NCBI GenBank assembly: GCA_030692355.1
Contig: JAUYCF010000052.1
Coordinates: forward strand, 1-48,540
Direction: 5' to 3'
DNA length: 48,540 nt
From: Thiobacillus sp.
GTDB lineage: Bacteria > Pseudomonadota > Gammaproteobacteria > Burkholderiales > Thiobacillaceae
In this document: positions 42,497-48,540 of the stretch, piece by piece
Layout of the letters: each line of letters starts with the position of its first letter
How positions within the stretch are numbered: position 1 is the stretch's first letter
Notes under the pieces: model-generated
The model's database searches: none
The model's input: only the letters and a program-made list of their open reading frames with translations
Told to the model about the DNA's origin: nothing
Position numbers and translations under genes: made by a program

Positions 42497-45370
42497 TCAG
42501 TTCTTTTCATGACTGCGCGCGTCGTAGCGCAGTACCTCGGGACGATCATAGTTGTCGCCCGGCAGTTTCTTCAGCGCATCGAACTGCGGCCATGCGCCGG
42601 TCTCACCCGGCGCGGCCTTCCATATCTTCACGCGCAGGTCGAACCACGCCGCCTGTCCGGTCACCGGGTCGGAGTTGGTGACGCGGCGCTCGCCGGCCTT
42701 TTCCGGCAGCAGCTCGGAGATCAGGTGGTTGAGCAGGAATCCCCGGGTCGCTTCCGACGCGTCTTCCTTCAGGCCCCAGGCGCCCTTCTGTTTGCCGATG
42801 GCGTTCCAGGTCCAGACGGTGTCCTCCTGGGTGCCTTCCATGGTCTTGGCCTGGCAGCGGATCCTGCCGTTGTGCGACTCGACCCAGATCCAGTCGAAGT
42901 CCTTGATGCCCATTTCGGCCGCGCGCCGCGCGTTCATGTACATGTAGTTCTGCGCCATGAGCTGGCGCAGCCACACGTTCTGCGAATCCCATGAGTGGTA
43001 CATGAACATCGGACGCTGGGTCAGCGCGAAGAACGGGTATTCGTCCCTGTCGACGCGCTGCTGCTCCAGCGGCTCGTACCACATCGGCAGCGGGTCGAAA
43101 TACTTCACCAAGCGCTCGCGGTCGACCGGGTTGTTGGGCTGCGGGCCGTCGTAGAGGCCCTGCCCTGCCAGGCGGAATTTCTGCAGCGGCTCGGAATAGA
43201 GCTGCATGATGATGGGCTCGGCCTTGCCGATGAAGCCGACGTCCGCCGCCACGTCAAGATAATCCTTGTTGGCAAAGCGCATGTACTTCTGGTTGTCGGG
43301 CCAGTGGTGGGCGAAGAAGCTCTGGTTCTCGATGTACTTTTCCCACTGCCTGGGGTTGGGCTCGCCCTTCAGCGACTTGTCGCCGTCCTTGCCGCGCCAG
43401 CCGGCAAGAAAGCCCACGCCCGGCGAACGCTCGTAGTTGACGATGAAGTCGGGGTAGTCCTTGAACTTGCGCGTGCCATCCGGCTTGGTGAAAGCCGGGA
43501 ATTTCAGGCGCCCCGCCAGTTCGACCATCACTTCCTGCCACGGCCGCACGTCGCGGTCGGGCTTGACCAACGGGTAACGGATCGCGTCGGCCGCCGCGTC
43601 CGGCTCGGAAATCGGCCGATCGAGCAGCGAGATGGTGTCGTGGCGTTCGAGATAGGTGGTGTCCGGCAGGATCAGGTCGGCGAAGTTGGTCATCTCCGAA
43701 TGGAAGGCGTCGATCACCACCAGGAATGGAATCTTGTGTTCGCCGAAGTTTTCCGGGTCCTTGGCGCGCAGCATGTCCTGCACATTGGCCGTGTTCATGG
43801 TCGAGTTCCACGCCATGTTGGACATGAACAGGATCAGCGTGTCGAGCGCATAAGGATCGTGGTTGGTCGCATTGGTGATCACCATGTGCATCAGGCCGTG
43901 CGAGGCGATCGGCACTTCCCAGGAGTAGGCCTTGTCGATGCGCAGCGGGTTGCCGAACTCGTCGATCACCAGGTCTTCCGGACGCGTCGGGAAACCGAGC
44001 GGCGGACGCGACAGCGGCGTGTTCGGCGCGTTGATGATGTCGATGTTGTTTTCCGGCAGCTGGTGCGGCGGAATCGGCTTCGGGTACGGCGCGCGGGCGC
44101 GAAAGTTGCCCGGCGCGTCGAGCGCGCCCAGCAGCATCTGGATCATGTGGATCGCGCGGCAGGAATGAAAGCCGTTGGAGTGCGCCGCGATGCCGCGCAT
44201 CGCGTACATCGCCACCGGGCGGCCCACGACCTTGTCGTGCTTGCGGCCCCAGACGTCGGTCCACTCGATCGGCAGTTCGACCGTCTCCTTGAACGCGATG
44301 TGCGCCATTTCCAGCGCGATGCGCTCGATGGTCTCGGCCGGCAGGCCGCATTCCAGCGCGACGTTCTCCGGCGCGTAGCGTTCGTCGAGATAGCGCTCGA
44401 CCATCAGCGACATCACGGTCTTGACGCGGTTGCCGTCGGTCGCCACGAATTCGCCGAACAGCGCCGGGGCGATGTCGCCGTCGATGCCGTTCCTGAAGGC
44501 TTCCTTCTCGATGTCCCAGATCAGCGGCCGGTCGTTTTCATCGCGCAGAAACAGACCATCGCCCTTCTGCCCCGGACTCTGCACCACCAGCCACGACGCA
44601 TTGGTGTAGCGCACCAGGAATTCGTAGTCGAACTTTTCGTGCTTCAGCAGCACGTGCACCATCGACATGGCCAGAAGGCCGTCCATGCCGGGCTTGATCG
44701 GCAGCCACTCGTCGGCGATCGCCGAATAGCCGGTGCGCACCGGGTTGACGGTGACGAACTTGCCGCCGCGGCGCTTGAGCTTTTCCAGGCCGATCTTGAT
44801 CGGGTTGGACGAGTGGTCTTCCGCCACCCCCCACATCAGGAAATACTTGGCGTAATCCCAGTCGGGCGCGCCGAACTCCCAGAACGAGAAGCCGATGGAA
44901 TACAGGCCGGCCGCCGCCATGTTGACGGAGCAGAAACCGCCGTGCGCCGACCAGTTGGGGGTGCCGAACTGCTGCGCCCACAGGCCGGTCAGTGCCTGCA
45001 TCTGGTCGCGCCCGGTAAAGAACCCCAGCTTGGAAGGGTCGGTGGCCCGGATATCCCCCAGCCGCGCGGTCAGAAGATCGAGCGCCTGGTCCCAGGAAAT
45101 CGGCTCGTAAATGCCCTCACCGCGCTCGGTACCCGGCTTGCGCATCAGCGGCTGGGTCAGCTTGGCGGTGGAATACTGCTTCATGATCCCCGCCGAGCCC
45201 TTGGCGCACAGCACCCCCTGGTTGGTTGGATGGTTGCGGTTGCCCTGGATGAAGCGGACCTTGTTGCCCTCCAGCGTCACCTTGATGCCGCAACGGCACG
45301 CACACATATAGCAGGTGCTGTACTTGATTTCCTGCGCGTCGTGATTTTCGAGTTTGATCTTGGCGTTCAT
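42497..45370 (-). CDS. soeA: Molybdopterin catalytic subunit, sulfite dehydrogenase (quinone) SoeA type
   Basis: A 957-residue member of the DMSO-reductase superfamily (Mo-bisMGD). The N-terminal [4Fe-4S] site has Cys20, Cys23, Cys27 and Cys55 (STCYMCACRCGIKVT...VLCAKGSAG). Cys147 in AHGGFCSVNMAAAG is a candidate Mo ligand. Later motifs are KFVTVNPVRTGYSAIADEW near 206 and the C-terminal MGIKDFDWIWVESHNGRI of the MopB domain. There is no Tat signal, so the enzyme faces the cytoplasm, as SoeA does; periplasmic homologues such as PhsA/PsrA carry one. Its proposed job is sulfite to sulfate, electrons to quinone. moaC lies upstream. Confidence 0.87.
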   Translation of the reverse strand: MNAKIKLENHDAQEIKYSTCYMCACRCGIKVTLEGNKVRFIQGNRNHPTNQGVLCAKGSAGIMKQYSTAKLTQPLMRKPGTERGEGIYEPISWDQALDLLTARLGDIRATDPSKLGFFTGRDQMQALTGLWAQQFGTPNWSAHGGFCSVNMAAAGLYSIGFSFWEFGAPDWDYAKYFLMWGVAEDHSSNPIKIGLEKLKRRGGKFVTVNPVRTGYSAIADEWLPIKPGMDGLLAMSMVHVLLKHEKFDYEFLVRYTNASWLVVQSPGQKGDGLFLRDENDRPLIWDIEKEAFRNGIDGDIAPALFGEFVATDGNRVKTVMSLMVERYLDERYAPENVALECGLPAETIERIALEMAHIAFKETVELPIEWTDVWGRKHDKVVGRPVAMYAMRGIAAHSNGFHSCRAIHMIQMLLGALDAPGNFRARAPYPKPIPPHQLPENNIDIINAPNTPLSRPPLGFPTRPEDLVIDEFGNPLRIDKAYSWEVPIASHGLMHMVITNATNHDPYALDTLILFMSNMAWNSTMNTANVQDMLRAKDPENFGEHKIPFLVVIDAFHSEMTNFADLILPDTTYLERHDTISLLDRPISEPDAAADAIRYPLVKPDRDVRPWQEVMVELAGRLKFPAFTKPDGTRKFKDYPDFIVNYERSPGVGFLAGWRGKDGDKSLKGEPNPRQWEKYIENQSFFAHHWPDNQKYMRFANKDYLDVAADVGFIGKAEPIIMQLYSEPLQKFRLAGQGLYDGPQPNNPVDRERLVKYFDPLPMWYEPLEQQRVDRDEYPFFALTQRPMFMYHSWDSQNVWLRQLMAQNYMYMNARRAAEMGIKDFDWIWVESHNGRIRCQAKTMEGTQEDTVWTWNAIGKQKGAWGLKEDASEATRGFLLNHLISELLPEKAGERRVTNSDPVTGQAAWFDLRVKIWKAAPGETGAWPQFDALKKLPGDNYDRPEVLRYDARSHEKN

Positions 45371-45489
45371 GCGGCCTCTAATAATTCAAAACGATCCGCG
45401 GCGGCTCCGCGAGGAGGCCGCATTTTCTGCCCGGATACTTGAATGACTGCCTGCAGCGCCAGCGCATCGCCTGCCGCGGGAACAGCCAT

Positions 45490-45510
45490 ATATTAATGAA
45501 TGCGAATATA
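45490..45510 (-). promoter_or_regulatory. AT-rich candidate promoter/operator of soeABC
   Basis: The stretch ATATT...AATAT is a short inverted repeat in the 278-base spacer between moaC and soeA, and its right part reads TATATT on the minus strand, a possible -10. No matching -35 with good spacing is seen. The remainder of the spacer (45511-45648) shows no gene; an 82-codon minus frame there has no support. Confidence 0.35.
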
Positions 45511-45648
45511 GCGTTATTTCGTACTTCAAGCCGCCCGCCTGGCAAGAAAAATGGCTGATACCCCCATAAGCCAGCCCGGCAATAAGCCTTATATTTCCAA
45601 TGGTTATGCGACCGGACTGACGTCACTTCGCCCTATGGCCAGACGTTT

Positions 45649-46128
45649 CTAGGGATTCAGGCGCCAGTGGCCGGAACGCCCACCCTGCTTTTCCAGCAGC
45701 CGGATATCGGACATCACCATGCCGCGATCGACCGCCTTGCACATATCGTAGATCGTCAGCAGCGCCACACTGACGCCGGTCAAGGCTTCCATTTCCACAC
45801 CGGTCTTGCCGACGGTCTCGGCGGTCACGGTGCAGGTAATCGACGATTCGGGCGCATCATGGCTGAACTCCACGCCCACCTTCGTCAGCGCAATCGGGTG
45901 GCACAGCGGAATCAGCTCGGCGGTGCGCTTGGTTGCCTGGATCGCGGCAATGCGAGCGATGCCCAACACATCCCCCTTGGCCGCCTGGCCATCGAGAATG
46001 CGCGCCAGCGTATCGGGTAACATGCCAATGCGGCCCATCGCCACGGCAACGCGCCGGGTATCGTCCTTGCCGGCCACGTCGACCATGACCGCACGGCCGC
46101 GTTCATCAAAGTGGGTGAATTCGCTCAT
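45649..46128 (-). CDS. moaC: Cyclic pyranopterin monophosphate synthase
   Basis: Acts with MoaA in the first step of molybdenum cofactor synthesis, forming cyclic pyranopterin monophosphate. The 159-residue protein has all family blocks: [18 protein letters not shown] near residue 15, [18 protein letters not shown] near 65, [10 protein letters not shown]-like segment [20 protein letters not shown] near 108 and [19 protein letters not shown] near 128 with catalytic Lys and Asp. It stands directly upstream of soeABC on the same strand, so cofactor and apoenzyme genes are neighbours. Divergent from the protease gene at 46200. Confidence 0.98.
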   Translation of the reverse strand: MSEFTHFDERGRAVMVDVAGKDDTRRVAVAMGRIGMLPDTLARILDGQAAKGDVLGIARIAAIQATKRTAELIPLCHPIALTKVGVEFSHDAPESSITCTVTAETVGKTGVEMEALTGVSVALLTIYDMCKAVDRGMVMSDIRLLEKQGGRSGHWRLNP

Positions 46129-46199
46129 ATTGGGAACCTTGTTGAGAATTTCCGAATCCTAAACTAAATGCTGCCACTCGCCACCACACTTATCCGCTG

Positions 46200-47657
46200 A
46201 TGCTGCGCACCCTGCTCGCACTCGCTTTGGCCATCCAGCCGGTGATGGCCGCCGACCTGCCCGATCTGGGCGAGGTGTCGCGGCAATACTTTTCCGACCA
46301 GGAAGAACAGACGATGGGACGGGCCATCATGCGCGACGTCTACGCCGACCCGCGCTACCTGGACGACCCCGAAATCGAAACCTATCTCAACCAGCTCGGC
46401 TACAAGCTGGTCTCGGTCAGTACGCGCAACCAGCGCGAATTCAATTTTTTCGTCGTCAACGATCCCAGCATCAACGCCTTCGCCATGCCGGGCGGCAACA
46501 TCGGCGTGCATACCGGCCTGCTGCTTGCCGCACAAGGCGAATCCGAGCTGGCGAGCGTGGTGGCCCACGAAATCGCCCACGTCACCCAGGACCACATCGC
46601 GCGCATGGTCGCCTCGCAAAGCCGGAGCCATTGGCCGACCCTGGCCGCGCTGGCGCTGGCGCTGCTGGCCGCGCGCTCCAACCCCAATGTGGCCAGCGCG
46701 GCGATTGCCTCCACCCAGGCGTATTCGATCCAGAACCAGCTCAACTACAGCCGCGACTACGAGCGCGAGGCCGATCGTTTGGGCTACGAGATGCTGACCC
46801 GCGGCGGCTACGATCCGCGCGGCATGAGCGGATTCTTCAACCGCCTGCAGCGCGCCAACCGGTTTTACGACAGCAGCGCCCCGGCCTATCTGCGCACCCA
46901 TCCGCTCACCAGCGACCGCATCGCCGACATGCAGGCGCGCAGCGAGGACGCGCCTTATCAGCAGATGGAGGACAGCCTGGATTTCCAGCTGGTGCGTGCC
47001 CGCCTGCGCGCGCAGGAAGACAGCCCGGCCGACGCCGTGCACGCCGCGCGTAATATTTTGAAGGACAAGCGCTACAGCAACGAAACTGCCGCGCGCTATG
47101 GCCTTGCTACCGCGCTGATGCGGGCGCGCCAGTTCAAGGAGGCCGAGACCGAGGTGCAAAAACTGCTGTCCGACAAGACGGCCCACCCGATGATTCAGCA
47201 ACTGGCCGCCCGCGGTGCGCTGGACGCCGGCCATCGCGATCTCGCCCTGCAGCGCTACCAGGCAGGCAGCGAGACCTACCCCGGCTACCGCCCCTTGCAA
47301 TACGGCCATATCGGTGCGCTGCTGTCAGCCGGTCGCAGCAACGATGCGCTGACACGGGTCGACAAACAACTTGCGCTGTATCCGCTCGACCGCCGCCTGT
47401 GGCGACTGTCCGCCCAGACCCATGCCCAGCTGGGGCATCGCCTGCTCAGCCATCGCGCCCAGGCAGAAGCCGCCGCATTGAGCGGAAATCTGATTGCCGC
47501 CATCGAGCAGATCAGTCTCGGCATCAAGGCGGGCGACGGCAGCTTCCACGAAATATCGGCGGCCGAAGCGCGGCGACGCGAATGGCAGGACGTCGAAAAA
47601 TCGCAGCGCAAGAACCAGCCCCCAGGCGCACAAGCCCATGCGGGGGAAGGCTGGTAG
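46200..47657 (+). CDS. bepA: BepA-like periplasmic M48 metalloprotease with TPR domain
   Basis: Periplasmic quality-control protease and chaperone for outer-membrane protein assembly, notably LptD and BamA partners in E. coli. The 485-residue precursor has a signal peptide (RTLLALALAIQPVMA), the zinc motif His123-Glu124-x-x-His127 in VVAHEIAHVTQDH, the third ligand region YEREADRLGYEM near residue 188, and a TPR-like helical C-terminus from about 270. The middle hydrophobic segment TLAALALALLAA matches the BepA active-site helix. No clear ribosome binding site precedes the ATG. The C-terminal tail (QRKNQPPGAQAHAGEGW) is unlike the family core. Confidence 0.92.
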   Translation: MLRTLLALALAIQPVMAADLPDLGEVSRQYFSDQEEQTMGRAIMRDVYADPRYLDDPEIETYLNQLGYKLVSVSTRNQREFNFFVVNDPSINAFAMPGGNIGVHTGLLLAAQGESELASVVAHEIAHVTQDHIARMVASQSRSHWPTLAALALALLAARSNPNVASAAIASTQAYSIQNQLNYSRDYEREADRLGYEMLTRGGYDPRGMSGFFNRLQRANRFYDSSAPAYLRTHPLTSDRIADMQARSEDAPYQQMEDSLDFQLVRARLRAQEDSPADAVHAARNILKDKRYSNETAARYGLATALMRARQFKEAETEVQKLLSDKTAHPMIQQLAARGALDAGHRDLALQRYQAGSETYPGYRPLQYGHIGALLSAGRSNDALTRVDKQLALYPLDRRLWRLSAQTHAQLGHRLLSHRAQAEAAALSGNLIAAIEQISLGIKAGDGSFHEISAAEARRREWQDVEKSQRKNQPPGAQAHAGEGW

Positions 47658-47681
47658 GAATTTACCCTGCGTTTTGGACGT

Positions 47682-47708
47682 AAAAAACGGCGCATGGCCT
47701 TGCGCCGT
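47682..47708 (-). terminator. Minus-oriented terminator hairpin before soxX
   Basis: ACGGCGCA, loop of six, TGCGCCGT; the run of six A at 47682-47687 becomes a U-run only in minus-strand RNA. No minus-strand gene lies to the right within the window, so it would stop an antisense transcript or RNA entering from beyond. Confidence 0.55.
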
Positions 47709-47818
47709 AAAAACCAATTCCACTATGCTTCGTCACATCCATCACTGGATAGCGTTCACGCATGGCGTCCCCAGGCGGCAAGCGCTTTCGTCACCACGTA
47801 AAAATCAGGAGGATGACT

Positions 47819-48208
47819 ATGCGAAAGTTGCATCAAGCAGCAGCGGCCTGTGCGATCGGCGCCATCATGCTGTCGGGCAATGTGCTGGCACAGGCTACGG
47901 CAACCCCATCTGGAGCAGCCGCCCCCAAAATGGTAGAAACCGGCAAGGACATCGCGTTCGACCGGAGAAAAGGCAACTGCCTGGCCTGCCATGCCATGCC
48001 CACCCTGCCCGATGCCGAATCACCCGGCCAATTCGGCCCGCCGCTGATCGCCATGAGCGCGCGCTTCCCCGACAAGGCCAGGATGCGCGCCCAGATCTGG
48101 GACGCGACCACGTTCAACGCCGCCTCCTCGATGATTCCGTTCGGCAAGCACGGCGTGTTGACGGAAGCGGAAATCGATAAAGTGACCGATTTTGTGTACG
48201 GTCTTTAA
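47819..48208 (+). CDS. soxX: Sulfur-oxidising protein SoxX, monohaem cytochrome c
   Basis: Small subunit of the SoxAX cytochrome that oxidatively couples thiosulfate to SoxYZ in the periplasm. The 129-residue precursor has a signal peptide (AAAACAIGAIMLSGNVLA), the haem motif Cys54-Leu-Ala-Cys57-His58 and a distal-ligand Met105 in AASSMIPFGKHG, the SoxX pattern. ATG at 47819 is chosen because AGGAGG lies six bases upstream; ATG 47813 is too close and ATG 47762 has no site. soxY follows after 35 bases with its own AGGAG, so they are one operon. Confidence 0.96.
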   Translation: MRKLHQAAAACAIGAIMLSGNVLAQATATPSGAAAPKMVETGKDIAFDRRKGNCLACHAMPTLPDAESPGQFGPPLIAMSARFPDKARMRAQIWDATTFNAASSMIPFGKHGVLTEAEIDKVTDFVYGL

Positions 48209-48243
48209 ATTGCCCCTTGCATTGTTCAATCAGGAGATAGCCC

Positions 48244-48540
48244 ATGAACGCACTTCGTAGAAACGTACTGAAAGGCGCCGCAGGCGCGGGCGCCGTGGCG
48301 ATTGCCGTGGCCGCCGGCGTGCTGAAGCCGACCCAGGCGATGGCCGCCTGGAACAAGGCCGCTTTCGATGCCAAAAATGTCGGCGCCGCCCTCAGCAGTA
48401 TCGGCGTGACCGACCCGGCAGACAGCAAGGACATCACCATCAAGGCGCCGGACATCGCCGAAAACGGCGCCGTGGTGCCGGTGGAAGTGACCAGCGGCAT
48501 CGCCGGCACCACCAGCATCGCCATCCTGGCCGAGAAGAAC
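48244..48540 (+). CDS. soxY: Sulfur carrier SoxY, 5' part, cut by window edge
   Basis: Thiosulfate-carrying subunit of the Sox system; sulfur is bound to a Cys at the end of a C-terminal GGCGG-type arm that lies beyond the window. The 99 visible codons show a Tat signal (RRNVLKGAAGAGAVAIAVAA, with twin Arg, cleavage near TQAMA) and the start of the SoxY fold: FDAKNVGAALSSIG, DITIKAPDIAENGAVVPVEV. Tat export fits SoxYZ being moved as a folded pair. AGGAG lies eight bases before the ATG. soxZ, soxA and soxB would be expected to the right. Confidence 0.96.
   Translation, partial: MNALRRNVLKGAAGAGAVAIAVAAGVLKPTQAMAAWNKAAFDAKNVGAALSSIGVTDPADSKDITIKAPDIAENGAVVPVEVTSGIAGTTSIAILAEKN

Noticed and set aside
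42995-45442. 815-codon plus-strand frame opposite soeA
   Set aside because: Mirror of a conserved molybdoenzyme gene; composition is biased and it has no domain or ribosome binding site.
45378-45626. 82-codon minus-strand frame between moaC and soeA
   Set aside because: No ribosome binding site, no signal peptide or domain, and it overlaps the probable soeABC promoter.
1-48540. tRNA, rRNA, insertion sequence or prophage genes
   Set aside because: I looked for tRNA-like cloverleafs next to gene ends, transposase motifs and phage proteins and saw none; a tRNAscan and IS search would settle it.

Overview
The window looks like chromosome from a chemolithotrophic, sulfur-oxidising betaproteobacterium, most like Thiobacillus and its relatives. 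Three observations support this. There is a complete rpsB-tsf-pyrH-frr-uppS-cdsA-dxr-rseP-bamA-skp-lpxD-fabZ-lpxA-lpxB-rnhB block in the order usual for proteobacteria. Sulfur-oxidation genes (rhd-tusA-dsrE2, soeABC, soxX-soxY) occupy the right end. The base composition is uniformly GC-rich, with long meaningless open frames opposite most genes. The genus assignment is inference. I saw no rRNA, tRNA, CRISPR array, transposase or phage gene.

Layout. 1-3.6 kb: the 5' two thirds of sucC (minus, cut by the window edge), a GNAT-like protein (plus), then a Na+/Ca2+-exchanger-type antiporter and a CopD-like membrane protein (minus). 3.6-18 kb: the minus-strand superoperon. It reads from ribosomal protein S2 and EF-Ts through UMP kinase, ribosome recycling, undecaprenyl-PP, CDP-diacylglycerol and isoprenoid synthesis to outer-membrane assembly (RseP, BamA, Skp) and lipid A synthesis (LpxD, FabZ, LpxA, LpxB), ending with RNase HII. 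Many junctions overlap by 1 or 4 bases (TGATG, ATGA). One 248-bp insert breaks it between fabZ and lpxA. A good sigma-70 promoter and a foldable leader precede rpsB.

18-21.1 kb: an OmpR/EnvZ-type two-component pair (minus) faces two small secreted proteins (plus). Three GACACAC repeats spaced exactly 10 bp lie between them. 21.1-27.9 kb: map-glnD (plus), then a minus-strand run holding a small basic protein, a FlaF-like protein, peptide deformylase, an RsuA-type pseudouridine synthase, methylthioinosine/methylthioadenosine phosphorylase and hypoxanthine phosphoribosyltransferase. 27.9-37.2 kb: ampD, a vapBC toxin-antitoxin pair, purT, a 418-residue unknown protein, typA, rmuC, mtfA and a class I/II aminotransferase.

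37.2-48.5 kb: an alanine-rich lipoprotein and a FadL-type outer-membrane protein, then the sulfur region. Rhd-TusA-DsrE2 would pass sulfane sulfur between cytoplasmic proteins. SoeABC would oxidise the resulting sulfite in the cytoplasm and reduce quinone. MoaC, just upstream, supplies an early step of the molybdenum cofactor that SoeA needs. After a BepA-like periplasmic protease the window ends in soxX and the start of soxY, the periplasmic thiosulfate-oxidising system. Together these genes imply oxidation of thiosulfate and sulfur both outside and inside the cytoplasmic membrane.
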